Below are positions 7,234 to 15,208 of a stretch of DNA of 64,000 nucleotides, piece by piece. Every line of letters begins with the position of its first letter. Position 1 is the first letter of the stretch. The notes under the pieces are model-generated. The model ran no database searches, was not told where the DNA came from, and saw only the letters and a program-made list of their open reading frames with translations. The translations under genes and the position numbers were made by a program. Source of the DNA: Pelagibius litoralis (GTDB lineage Bacteria; Pseudomonadota; Alphaproteobacteria; Kiloniellales; Kiloniellaceae); NCBI RefSeq assembly GCF_011683915.1, contig NZ_JAAQPH010000012.1:1-64000 (forward strand), read 5' to 3'.

Positions 7234-7278
7234 TTGACAGGATACTAAGTTGTCGTTTATATAAGTGTGAGCTTATAT
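7234..7278 (+). promoter_or_regulatory. Promoter and ArsR-type operator for the SRPBCC-ArsR operon
   Basis: TTGACA (7234-7239) and TTATAT (7257-7262) are separated by 17 bases, a good sigma70-type promoter. A perfect inverted repeat ATATAAG-TGTGAG-CTTATAT (7259-7278) covers the -10 region. Binding of the ArsR protein encoded downstream would block transcription, so the operon is probably autoregulated. Confidence 0.65.
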
Positions 7279-7290
7279 TGTGGTGTGAAC

Positions 7291-7932
7291 ATGAACTTCG
7301 ATATCGAACGCCATCTCGGCGCCGTAGAGCGCTCCGTGTCGTCGCTGGAGCGCGAAGGGAAGCCCGTTCGCTCCGTCACGCTTGCGCGAAGTTATGACAC
7401 GACGGTCGATGATTTGTGGGACGCTGTCACGAACGCCGAGCGCCTACCGCGCTGGTTTCTGCCGATCAACGGCGAGCTCGAACTCGGTGGCCGCTACCAG
7501 TTGGAGGGCAATGCCGGCGGCGTGATCACGGCGTGCGAACCTCCGTCGTATCTGGCCATCACATGGGAGTTCGGCGGAGACGTAAGCTGGGTTGAGATTC
7601 GTCTGGCTGACGAAGGAAGTGAACGCGCACGCTTGACGCTGAATCACATTCAGCATGTGAGTGAACATTGGGATACATATGGGCCGGGTGCGGTTGGTGT
7701 CGGTTGGGAGTTAGGCCTCTTCGGGCTTGCGCTTCATCTTGCTCAGCCCGATGCGGCCAAGCTCGACGAAGCGGTCTTCTCCGCATCTCCCCAAGGCAAG
7801 GCGTTCACCGTCGGCAGCAGTGACGCTTGGGGCCGAGCATCCATCGCCTCGGGGACCGATACTTCAACTGCGCGTGCCGCCGCCAGGCGGACAACAGCTT
7901 TCTATACAGGGGAAACGCAAGAGGGCGTCTAA
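7291..7932 (+). CDS. SRPBCC (START/AHSA1-like) domain protein
   Basis: A 213-residue protein. Residues about 30-150 fit the SRPBCC helix-grip fold of the AHSA1 type: VRSVTLARSYDTTVDDLWDAVTNAERLPRWFLPINGELELGG, later PPSYLAITWEFGG and SWVEIRLADEG. These proteins bind hydrophobic ligands or act as stress-related partners; the ligand is unknown here. ATG 7291 was chosen because upstream residues would overlap the promoter. The stop overlaps the ATG of the ArsR gene (TAATG), so the two are translationally coupled. SRPBCC-ArsR pairs are common in bacteria. Confidence 0.85.
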   Translation: MNFDIERHLGAVERSVSSLEREGKPVRSVTLARSYDTTVDDLWDAVTNAERLPRWFLPINGELELGGRYQLEGNAGGVITACEPPSYLAITWEFGGDVSWVEIRLADEGSERARLTLNHIQHVSEHWDTYGPGAVGVGWELGLFGLALHLAQPDAAKLDEAVFSASPQGKAFTVGSSDAWGRASIASGTDTSTARAAARRTTAFYTGETQEGV

Positions 7933-8258
7933 TGCACGCATTCGATGTCCTTGGCGATCCCGTTCGAAGGCGCATCCTGGAGCTCTTGGCGCAAGGAGAG
8001 CATTCCTCTGGCGCCGCCGTCGAGGTCATTCACCGTGAGTTCGGCATCAGTCAGGCGGCGGTCTCTCAGCATCTCAAGGTGCTACGTGACAATGGCTTTG
8101 CCACGGTCCGCGTTGATGGCGCGCGGCGCATTTATGCTGTGGAAACGAAACCGCTGAAGGACATCGATGCCTGGCTGGACCGATTTCGCCAACTCTGGGA
8201 GCCGAAACTCGACGCATTGGCGACTGAGATCGCGAGAGGTAAGCGCAAGCGGAAGTAG
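7932..8258 (+). CDS. ArsR-family transcriptional regulator
   Basis: A 108-residue winged-helix repressor: MHAFDVLGDPVRRRILELLAQGEHSSGAAVEVI, then the recognition helix region FGISQAAVSQHLKVLRDNGF (about 39-58) and the wing VRVDGARRIYAVE. No ArsR-type CxC metal site is seen, so the signal is probably not a thiophilic metal. This fits the non-metal ArsR group paired with SRPBCC proteins. The ATG overlaps the stop of the preceding gene. It probably binds the repeat at 7259-7278. Confidence 0.9.
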   Translation: MHAFDVLGDPVRRRILELLAQGEHSSGAAVEVIHREFGISQAAVSQHLKVLRDNGFATVRVDGARRIYAVETKPLKDIDAWLDRFRQLWEPKLDALATEIARGKRKRK

Positions 8259-8532
8259 CCCTCGCAAGACCAATTCTTGTCGGCATTGGACGAGCTTCCG
8301 CAACTGGTCATCGGCGGCCGTCTGTGCCTGATCGACAATGTCCCCTTTGGGCTGCATGGTTTTGCCCCGTTTCAATGGACGGTTCCAAAAGATCCGGCTG
8401 ACTGCTCTTCGAAGTCTGCCGGGCTTGTCTGATCGCGACCCGAAGCGGTCATTCATGATAGGGGGCACGAGTGTCTGCTTTGCAGGAGCGGCATGACCAC
8501 TCTAGAGCGTTTTCGACTTACGTCGAATCGGT
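8259..8532. other. Non-coding stretch with a degenerate coding-like piece
   Basis: No gene can be supported here. A plus-strand frame from about 8281 to 8432 (LDELPQLVIGGRLCLIDNVP ... KSAGLV-stop) has protein-like composition but no start and no recognised family, and may be a gene relic. The GGGCTTGTCTGATCGCGACC motif at about 8421 recurs in degenerate form at about 7085, 11137 and 13681. This suggests a dispersed decaying repeat. Confidence 0.3.
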
Positions 8533-8605
8533 ACCGGCCCGCTCCCCCTCCCGGCCACCCAATGAGATTATCCTGGTGGGTGGCCGGGAGGGGGAGCGGG
8601 CCGGT
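8533..8605. repeat. Perfect 29-bp inverted repeat (GC-rich hairpin element)
   Basis: Arms 8533-8561 and 8577-8605 are perfect reverse complements (begin ACCGGCCCGCTCCCCCTCCC) around a 15-base loop. The outer flanks (CTCTAGAGCG and AAACTCTGAAAGAGTCTAG) are also conserved in other copies. A second near-perfect hairpin is at 26406-26480, and half copies are at 1747-1800 and about 29690-29726. It lies between convergent units and could also stop transcription, but no T-tract follows. Confidence 0.85.
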
Positions 8606-8674
8606 GCCGTCAAACTCTGAAAGAGTCTAGGACCGCCTGCCTCTCGCCGGGGCGGGGGCCGGTGCGGCCAACCG

Positions 8675-9445
8675 TCAGTTGGTTCTCGTTATGAGCTGAC
8701 CGACGAAAAACTCGTAGCCATACCAGTCACCGAAACGCCGTCGCATTTCGATCTCGCGCTTGGTTGTCGCGATAATCTGGAGCGCCTCATCGTCGCCGGC
8801 GTATTTTTCAAGCAACGTCGGCAGCTTTGCCTCCAGCGGCCCATAATAGTGCTCCCACCAGGCGGCGTGGGGCAGGGTGAAATGTCCCAGCGGTTCGTAA
8901 CCGCATCGCCGGACGGTCTCCAGGTTCGCCTCGATGTCCGCCATGGGCGGGTATTCGCCGCCAAAGAACTCAGCCGCTTCGGCGGGCCGATCCGGCCGAA
9001 GCCACACCAATTCGGACACAGCGATGCAACCGCCGGGTTTGAGGAACCGCCGCCAGTCGGCCAACGCCGTCTCAAAACCCATGACGTAGGCCGCTCCTTC
9101 GGCCCAGATGAGGTCAAAACTCTCAGGGCCGAAAGGCAGCGCGCTCATATCCGCCGCCAGAGTCTCGATACGTTCGGCGACACCCGCTGCCTTGGCGCGC
9201 CCGTGCAGCTCATCGAGATATTCCTGGTTGGCGTCCACGGCCGTGATAAAGCAGTCGCAAGCCTTCGCCAGGGCGACGGTTTGCATGCCCGGACCGCAAC
9301 CGACGTCCAGAACAGCCGGTCGCGCAGGCATTCCACGGCACAAGGAGAGCGCTTTAAGCGTACTCTCGTCGCAACCCGGCCCTTGCCTGGGCAAGCCGCG
9401 CTGCACATCCAGGAATATCTCGAAAAGGCGTGGGTCTTCATCCAT
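8675..9445 (-). CDS. Class I SAM-dependent methyltransferase
   Basis: A 256-residue methyltransferase. Motif I is VLDVGCGPG (45-53), followed by the acidic strand end TAVDANQEYL (about 68-77), motif II/III around ETLAADMSALPFGPESFDLIWAEGA, and a post-motif LKPGGCIAVSEL strand. The domain order fits the Methyltransf_11/25 group. The C-terminal 100 residues (HAAWWEHYYGPLEAKLPTLL...) are likely substrate binding. The substrate is unknown. It is upstream of, and on the same strand as, nothing obviously related; the neighbouring minus-strand rsgA lies before it with a 71-base gap. Confidence 0.85.
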   Translation of the reverse strand: MDEDPRLFEIFLDVQRGLPRQGPGCDESTLKALSLCRGMPARPAVLDVGCGPGMQTVALAKACDCFITAVDANQEYLDELHGRAKAAGVAERIETLAADMSALPFGPESFDLIWAEGAAYVMGFETALADWRRFLKPGGCIAVSELVWLRPDRPAEAAEFFGGEYPPMADIEANLETVRRCGYEPLGHFTLPHAAWWEHYYGPLEAKLPTLLEKYAGDDEALQIIATTKREIEMRRRFGDWYGYEFFVGQLITRTN

Positions 9446-9516
9446 GTAAGTTGTAATAGGTCAGAACACACTGCGCGGCAAACCAGATTGTCAGCCGTCG
9501 ACCGGCGCTGACTTGC

Positions 9517-10578
9517 TCATTCCCCATCTTGCTGCCGCTTGTCTCTCATGACGCCCTTGACCATCTTGCCGAAAGCACGGTCGCGGGCACGGCGTTCGGC
9601 GAGATTTTCGGTGTTGCGGGCTTCTTCGGCGGCGAGTTTTCGCCAGCGCTTGAGGCGCTCCGCATCAAGCGTGCCAGCATCGACCGCCGCCAATACGGCA
9701 CAACCGGGCTCAGCCTCATGGCGACAGTCGGCAAACCGGCACATCCTCGCCAAGACGACGACGTCGGCAAAAACCTCCTCAAGGCCCGTTTTTACATCGG
9801 TCAACTGCAACTCGCGCATACCCGGCGTGTCCAAGAGCCAGCCGCCCGCGGGCAGACGATGGAGCACGCGTGCGGACGTCGTATGCCGCCCCTTGTCGTC
9901 ATCCTCTCGAATGCTTTGTGTTGCAATCCGATTGGCGCCGCTCAGTGTGTTGATTAGCGTCGATTTGCCGACGCCCGAGGAGCCGACCAGCGCAACCGTC
10001 TCGCCGCGCGCGCACCAGTCGGCGAGGCAAGCAACGCTGTCCGGATCGCGGGCGTCCAAAACCTCCACCAAGAGGCCCGGCAAGAGCTTGGCCGCAGCTC
10101 GGGCGAAATCTTCCGGCAGGTCCGTCAGATCGGCCTTGGTGAGCACGATGACCGGCGTGACCTCGGCCTCGCGCGCCAACGCCAGATAGCGCTCCAACCG
10201 CGCGGTGTTGAAGTCCTGATTGCAGGACGAGACGATGAACAGCGTGTCGACATTGGCGGCAATGAGCTGCAGCTTGCGACCGGTTCCCGCGGCCCGGCGC
10301 TTGAACAGGCTCTTGCGTTGCAGGAGGCGCCGCGGCCGAAATGTCTCGCGGTCGAGCAATAGCCAGTCACCCACCGTGGGAACGGCCTCTTCATCGCGTG
10401 CCGTCCCAACGAAAGGCGGTATCAGCCTGTCAACGCCGGGCCCCGCCACGCTTAGACCGCCGCGGTAAACCGCCATCACCCGTACGGGGACGGTAGCTAC
10501 CAGGTCGTCAGGCTCAAGTTGGGAGTCGAAAAAAGAATTCCAGCCAAAATCGGCCAGATCGGAAATTTGGGATGTCAT
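9517..10578 (-). CDS. rsgA: Ribosome small-subunit biogenesis GTPase RsgA
   Basis: A 353-residue circularly permuted GTPase that checks late maturation of the 30S subunit. An N-terminal OB-fold (about 25-100) is followed by the permuted G motifs: TKAD (147-150, G4), GSSGVGKST (199-207, Walker A), DTPGM (250-254, G3). A C-terminal zinc site has C280, C285, H287 and C293. The start was set at ATG 10578 (MTSQISDLADFG) because GGTGAGAG lies just upstream. The longer frame to 10674 has no such signal. Length and motifs match the family well. Confidence 0.93.
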   Translation of the reverse strand: MTSQISDLADFGWNSFFDSQLEPDDLVATVPVRVMAVYRGGLSVAGPGVDRLIPPFVGTARDEEAVPTVGDWLLLDRETFRPRRLLQRKSLFKRRAAGTGRKLQLIAANVDTLFIVSSCNQDFNTARLERYLALAREAEVTPVIVLTKADLTDLPEDFARAAAKLLPGLLVEVLDARDPDSVACLADWCARGETVALVGSSGVGKSTLINTLSGANRIATQSIREDDDKGRHTTSARVLHRLPAGGWLLDTPGMRELQLTDVKTGLEEVFADVVVLARMCRFADCRHEAEPGCAVLAAVDAGTLDAERLKRWRKLAAEEARNTENLAERRARDRAFGKMVKGVMRDKRQQDGE

Positions 10579-11339
10579 TGGTCTCTCACCGGCTTCGGCG
10601 CCGTGCCGGCGGCACGAACGCACAACAGAACAAGCGATGTTACGCCGAAGCGCTCTGCACGTGGCAGAAGGCATTCAGCGTTCGGCTGGGTTTAGACCAT
10701 ACGGTTAAAGCCGTCAGTGAGGACCAAATATTCATCCTCCCTGCTACGCAGTATTACGCGGCTATCCGGTCTCTACCAGCCGAGTGGGACACAACGACAA
10801 TCACAAAAAGCCCTTTCTTCAATCTGTTGCTGCGATGACTGAAATCATCAACGCCGTCATCGAATATATGGGTCGCTCGCTGATCCGATTCCAGTGTTTA
10901 CAACGGACGCCCTGAAAAAAGAGGCTGAAGCAGCAGCACAGAAGATGAGAAGCGAATGACCGCTTCCCGAATGTAAACGGCTTTTTTGAGCCGTTGCTGT
11001 GAATGACGGTTCCTGGCCGTTCGGAGACGCAGGACATTGGCATGGAATTCCTCCCCGAAACCAAAGGCGTCGGGGTGGTGTTGCCGAAGCGAGGGGAGAG
11101 GCAAAACCGGCGGAAGAGGTGCCGTCGTGCTTGCCTGATCGCGACCCAACACACTTACTCAGACCGGACAATTTGAACGAGCGGGAAGCGGACAAAGCTG
11201 TTACCTGTCCGATCCATCCGAAAGGCGGCTTCGGGACAGCCTGCACAGGCGTTTGTTCGGTAAGGATAGGCCCCCGCGCGCCGTCAAGCGACAGCAGAAC
11301 AGCGCCTGCCTGCGAACTTTTGGAAAGCTGGGCTTGGGT
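10579..11339. other. Gene-poor stretch with regulator relic
   Basis: No intact gene is supported. A plus-strand tail ending ALKKEAEAAAQKMRSE at about 10960 has protein-like composition but no start. A 7-bp hairpin AACGGCT-N6-AGCCGTT lies at 10976-10995. The piece at 11038-11087 is a relic of the small XRE gene. A degenerate GCTTGCCTGATCGCGACCC motif follows at about 11131. The region looks like the remains of several small genes. Confidence 0.4.
11038..11087 (+). pseudogene. 3' scrap of a small XRE regulator gene
   Basis: GGCATGGAATTCCTCCCCGA and following bases translate as GMEFLPETKGVGVVLP, matching the last residues of the XRE protein at 3903-4136 (GIEFLPETKSKGVGVRL). The SKS-type codons are missing and the ending is altered. 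No helix-turn-helix coding sequence precedes it. Confidence 0.6.
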
Positions 11340-12020
11340 CTAGGGACGATTGACCAGTGGGGGGCGGACGACAACGCCATCGCTCCACGGTCCATTCGCG
11401 AAATGGTAGCTCGGGGCGGATGGATCGGCCTTCCAGGTGAACACCGCGAGCATCGGGTCCGCCCCGGTGCGAATGTCGTGGCGCTGATCGGGCGCGGTGT
11501 GGATCAAGTCTCCCGGCCTGGCGCGCAGGGTGTTTGTCGGCCGGTCGAGCCGCCATGTCGCTTCGCCGCTCAACAGATAGTAAACCTCGCTGGATGCATG
11601 GGCATGCTCGGTGTAGGTCGTGTTCGGTCCGAGGAGAAACAATCCTAGCGAGATGTCCGCACTCCGCACGAAACCGTTTGGTCCGACCAGTTCGCCGGAT
11701 GCGAAATCCCCAAGGAAGGGCCGGGACCAGTCGCTCTCGGCATAGTAGGTCTCCCAAGGGGTTACGCCGATACACAGACGTAGGGCATCCACGATCGGGC
11801 ATGGCCCCAACGCGTAACCCCCGGCAATGGCGCCTTGGAGGTGCCGAAGCCCGGGAACGATGGCCGGCGGCGGCATGGTCTGCTCGTCAGTCGACCAATC
11901 CACCGCGCGGAGCAGCGTGACGAACTCGTCCAGTTCCTGCCGCGGCGCGTATCCCCGCTCGGCCTTGGCAACATACATTTGCGCCACAGCCTCCACGAAG
12001 GCTCGGATGATATGCTTCAT
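11340..12020 (-). CDS. Cupin of the DMSP-lyase (DddQ/DddL-like) family
   Basis: A 226-residue protein. The cupin metal-site motif is seen as H139-x-H141-x3-E145-x-Y147 (TEHAHASSEVYYLLSGEATW), and the second cupin motif as PGDLIHTAPDQRHDIRTG with H174 and H181. This arrangement, with the preceding LGLFLLGPNTTYTEHAH, is the signature of the dimethylsulfoniopropionate lyase cupin family, which cleaves DMSP to dimethylsulfide and acrylate in marine alphaproteobacteria. Many members with this fold are not proven lyases. No acrylate-handling genes lie next to it. It stands alone between gene-poor regions. Confidence 0.75.
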   Translation of the reverse strand: MKHIIRAFVEAVAQMYVAKAERGYAPRQELDEFVTLLRAVDWSTDEQTMPPPAIVPGLRHLQGAIAGGYALGPCPIVDALRLCIGVTPWETYYAESDWSRPFLGDFASGELVGPNGFVRSADISLGLFLLGPNTTYTEHAHASSEVYYLLSGEATWRLDRPTNTLRARPGDLIHTAPDQRHDIRTGADPMLAVFTWKADPSAPSYHFANGPWSDGVVVRPPLVNRP

Positions 12021-12278
12021 CAGCGGACTTCCCTACTGTCGCCGCCACGCTATCAGGACTGATCGCGGCAGCTTTGTAAATCTGGCATCCAATGCGACAT
12101 CTTTCAACAGATCCCCGGATTGCCACAGCGGCCATTCATGCATCGCGCAGCATTGTTCACCCTGGGCTCAAGGCGGTCGCACACAGCCGTTGGCGTGAGT
12201 GGCGGCTTTCAGATCACGAAGCAATCCTCGGGTTGGAGAAGCTAGTTACGCAGCCATAGCCGGAGCGGGCCACGCAAG

Positions 12279-13436
12279 TCAGAAGATTGGCTGTGGTACG
12301 TCCCCGTAGTACGTTGTATCGGTCATCGTCAGATTGGTCAGCACCCCTGTCGGCAGGTTCAAATCCACGATCAAGACAGGGGTCATCTTGGCGCTCATGT
12401 CCATGATCTCGGCTAAAGGAACGAACCGTTTTCCGGGCTTGTCAATCTTCGAGAGAACGATCTTCACATCATCGGATTCAGTGCCCCACAGGAAGCCTTT
12501 CAAGGATAATCTGTTTGTGAAGTTGCTGATGATCTCCGCCTCATGATGTTCATTGATGGACACGAACTTTCCCAGCATACCGTAGTTCTTTGGCAGTATA
12601 TGGGCCGTGAAACTCACGTTTCCCTGCGTGTCCAAGGCGCTTCGGACCGCATCGTCGGCAATGGCCTTAGTGACCGCGTCGCGCAGATACGCTTCGTCAT
12701 GCGGGAAAACCGATATCGCCAGTATCTTTTGATCGGGCAGTGCCGCGACGGAGATATTCGCAATCGAAAGATTCCTTAGGCCTATCGCGCCTGCTGAGGC
12801 AACGATGACAATCGATAGAACGGCTATCAACTGGGCCAGTTTCCGACTTGGCACCCATCCGAACAGCAAACCGAACAACCTGCCCCCGGGATTGCCGGGA
12901 ATAAACATGGCCGTTCTTTGCATATACGCCGAATAGTCGGGATACTGCGCCTGCATCCGGCGCTCCTCGAATTTCGCCAGATAAAAATAGAACACGCTCA
13001 TAATCAGAAACAGGAGCAACATCATCATTCGGGGCCAGATGAAGAGCAGCCCAAACGCGGACAGCATGAAAAACAGGTATTGCGGGTGCCTTATGTACGC
13101 ATAGATAAAGCCGCTCACCATGCCTTTGCGCGTCAGTTTTGCCCAATACACCGGCGCGGCGGATACAAAGAACCCGGCCAGCCCAATGTAGAACAGGTAC
13201 TCCCCATGCCGTATGAATTCGATAAACGAACTGTTTGTCGCGTATACGGATTGGGGGAGAAAGAATGCGGCAACCCATGCCGTCAGTTCACTCTGGCGGG
13301 CCCCTGCCAGGAAGGGGTCATAAAACGAATACAACAAGATGCCGAAGGGGGAGGCCATAAGGATGCCCTCCAGCATGATCAGCCAGTAAAGAAAAATCAC
13401 TGTTCCTGAAGCCAGTTTTTTCCGAACTGAATTCAT
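12279..13436 (-). CDS. Isoprenylcysteine methyltransferase-like membrane protein with C-terminal domain
   Basis: A 385-residue protein. Residues 1-185 form five or six hydrophobic spans with the ICMT/phospholipid methyltransferase signature: R116-H-P-x-Y (YAYIRHPQYLFFM) and FEERRMQAQYPDYSAYM (about 156-172). After a further span (about 200-222) comes a soluble 160-residue region that I do not recognise (PDQKILAISVFPHDEAYLRD...), probably extracytoplasmic. The fusion is unusual, since family members normally end after the methyltransferase part. Start ATG 13436 has AGGTCAACA upstream. GC content is lower than in the flanking genes, which hints at transfer. The substrate is unknown. Confidence 0.7.
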   Translation of the reverse strand: MNSVRKKLASGTVIFLYWLIMLEGILMASPFGILLYSFYDPFLAGARQSELTAWVAAFFLPQSVYATNSSFIEFIRHGEYLFYIGLAGFFVSAAPVYWAKLTRKGMVSGFIYAYIRHPQYLFFMLSAFGLLFIWPRMMMLLLFLIMSVFYFYLAKFEERRMQAQYPDYSAYMQRTAMFIPGNPGGRLFGLLFGWVPSRKLAQLIAVLSIVIVASAGAIGLRNLSIANISVAALPDQKILAISVFPHDEAYLRDAVTKAIADDAVRSALDTQGNVSFTAHILPKNYGMLGKFVSINEHHEAEIISNFTNRLSLKGFLWGTESDDVKIVLSKIDKPGKRFVPLAEIMDMSAKMTPVLIVDLNLPTGVLTNLTMTDTTYYGDVPQPIF

Positions 13437-13763
13437 TGTTGACCTGATTTGCAGCGGCAACTTGGTTCTTGCGACGCAGCAGGGCTTATCGGTGTGAGGC
13501 TCTCTTGAGGGTTTGGCTTATGCTGTCGCTATCTGGACCCGCCAGACACCACAGGATCCCATGTTCCTGAAGTCTCGGCGTTGATTCACGTCAACCTGGC
13601 GTGTAGCAAGCAGCAACGGGCAGGGCATCGCGCTTGGCGTCAGGCTGCCGGAGTAGGCGCGGGGATGAACCCGGCGCCCGCCCGCAATCGACCCGGGGCG
13701 GTCACGCAAGAGGACTGAGGCGACGGCCGGTTGGCGCCCCTTGGCTGACACGCGTCCGCAGCC
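13437..13763. other. Intergenic stretch without a supported gene
   Basis: Nothing coding is convincing. The segment 13655-13700 (GATGAACCCGGCGCCCGCCC then GCAATCGACCC) repeats in degenerate form the sequence after the XRE relic at about 7065-7110, so it belongs to the same decaying dispersed repeat. Confidence 0.4.
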
Positions 13764-14516
13764 CTACTGCGCGGTATATCCCCCATCCACCGGATAAAAG
13801 CCGCCGGTCGAGAAGCTGCTTTCGTCGGAGAGAAGGAACGCGATGAGGTTCGCCACCTCTTGGCGCGTCGCCATGCGGCCCATCGGATGGGCGGTTCGCA
13901 TGGCCGCCAGCACTTCATCGGGTGCCTCGCGTATCTTCGGTGTCTCTACGTAGCCCGGCCCGACCGCGTTGATGCGAATGCCTTGTGCCGCGAATTCCAA
14001 CGCGGCGGAGCGGGTCAGACCGAGGACGCCGTGTTTCGCGGCGGTGTAGGGGCCGATCCCGGCGACGCCAACGACGCCGTTGGCTGACGACAGGTTGACG
14101 ATTGCGCCGGCCCCGCTCTTCAGCATCTCCGGAATCTCGTACTTCAGGCAGTGAAAGGTACCACTGAGGCAGGTCGCGATGACCGCGTTCCAGTCTTTGA
14201 TGGTGGAGTCCGGAATCGTGGTGCCGCCCGGGCCGACGATGCCCGCATTGTTGACCGCCATATGCAGCGCGCCGAACCGCGAGACCGTTTCCTCGACCAG
14301 CCTTGAGACCTGAGCCGGATCGGAAACATCGCAGACGAAACCAAGACTGCGCACCCCGGAAGAGTCGAGCGCATCAGCCTTGTCACGGGTCTTTTGCGGA
14401 TCGCGGGCCGCGATGACGACCGACGCGCCGCGGGCGTAGAGGGTCTCCGCGACGGTTTCTCCGATGCCCTCGGTTCCGCCGGTGACAATCGAGACCTTGC
14501 CGTTGAACGCCTGCAT
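13764..14516 (-). CDS. SDR-family oxidoreductase
   Basis: A 250-residue classical short-chain dehydrogenase/reductase. The NAD(P) motif is TGGTEGIG (12-19), NNAG is at 89-92, and the catalytic triad is S144, Y157 and K161 (NLSSANG ... YTAAKHG). The late PGYVETP segment (about 184-190) is standard. Length is normal. The C-terminal DGGYTAQ is typical of fabG-like SDRs. The substrate cannot be told. It is followed on the same strand by no close gene, and the RidA gene lies 109 bases upstream on the same strand, so a common transcript is possible. Confidence 0.88.
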   Translation of the reverse strand: MQAFNGKVSIVTGGTEGIGETVAETLYARGASVVIAARDPQKTRDKADALDSSGVRSLGFVCDVSDPAQVSRLVEETVSRFGALHMAVNNAGIVGPGGTTIPDSTIKDWNAVIATCLSGTFHCLKYEIPEMLKSGAGAIVNLSSANGVVGVAGIGPYTAAKHGVLGLTRSAALEFAAQGIRINAVGPGYVETPKIREAPDEVLAAMRTAHPMGRMATRQEVANLIAFLLSDESSFSTGGFYPVDGGYTAQ

Positions 14517-14625
14517 TTGCGCCTCCTTGATTACCGAACCCCCGTCACCCTATCAGACGGGCGTGTCAGAACATGTCAGGAGACTTTTCGCCGGGCGCAG
14601 TGGCGGTGTCCGGTGAGGCCGTCGA

Positions 14626-15024
14626 TCAGGTGGGCTGAGGAATGCGCGCGATGACCTTGATCTCAAAATCGAAGCCCGCCAGCCAGTTCACACCCACGGC
14701 GGTCCAGTTCGGGTAGGGCTTCTCACCGATCGCCTTCAGTCGAACAGCGGAAACCGCCTCAATCTGCGTGGCCGGGTCGGTGTGGAAGGTGGTCACGTCC
14801 ACAACGTCATCGAAGGTGCAGCCGGCCGCCTTCAACACCGCCGTGAGATTGTCGAAGGCAAGCTGGACCTGCTTTTCGAAGTCCGGCTCCGGCGACCCGT
14901 CCTCGCGGCTGCCGACCTGACCCGAGACGAACAGAAGATCGCCCGAGCGGATCGCCGCCGAATAGCGGTTGGTTTCATAGAGCGCCTGCCGGCCGGCAGG
15001 GAAGATTGCATCGCGTTTGGTCAT
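14626..15024 (-). CDS. RidA/YjgF family protein
   Basis: A 132-residue member of the RidA (reactive intermediate deaminase) superfamily, which hydrolyses imine/enamine intermediates or related compounds. The family pattern is visible in YSAAIRSGDLLFVSGQVGSREDG, FDNLTAVLKAAGCTFDDVVDVTTFHTD, and PNWTAVGVNWLAGFDFEIKVIA. ATG 15024 was chosen because GGAGC lies eight bases upstream. The longer frame has a hydrophobic extension without a ribosome site. It is divergent from a TetR gene with three operator-like palindromes between them and is the likely TetR target. Confidence 0.88.
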   Translation of the reverse strand: MTKRDAIFPAGRQALYETNRYSAAIRSGDLLFVSGQVGSREDGSPEPDFEKQVQLAFDNLTAVLKAAGCTFDDVVDVTTFHTDPATQIEAVSAVRLKAIGEKPYPNWTAVGVNWLAGFDFEIKVIARIPQPT

Positions 15025-15120
15025 TAGTTTTGCTCCTATCCAAACAAGGCAAAGGCAGGCCCCGACCCCGACAATCGCGACGTAAGGTCCGCTGTGCTTT
15101 ATGGTCCGGGGCGATCGTTG

Positions 15121-15188
15121 ACATACGCCCCGTATGCCGGTATTTATGAACATACGGAGCGTATGTCAATAAGCATACGATGCGTATG
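15121..15188. promoter_or_regulatory. Three TetR-type operators in the ridA-tetR intergenic region
   Basis: Three palindromes with the core CATACG-N3-CGTATG are seen: 15122-15136, 15150-15166 (extended to ACATACG-GAG-CGTATGT, perfect) and 15174-15188. Centres are 29 and 23 bases apart. They fill the space between the divergent RidA-like and TetR genes, so the regulator probably controls both promoters through several bound dimers. Confidence 0.75.
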
Positions 15189-15208
15189 TGTAATTTTTGG
15201 AAGGGCCA

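Noticed and set aside
10572-10838. 88-residue plus-strand frame upstream of rsgA
   Set aside because: Overlaps the rsgA start region and lacks ribosome site, family pattern and typical codon use.
10976-10995. Rho-independent terminator candidate AACGGCT-N6-AGCCGTT
   Set aside because: The stem is only seven pairs, the T run is in the loop and not after the stem, and no gene ends there.
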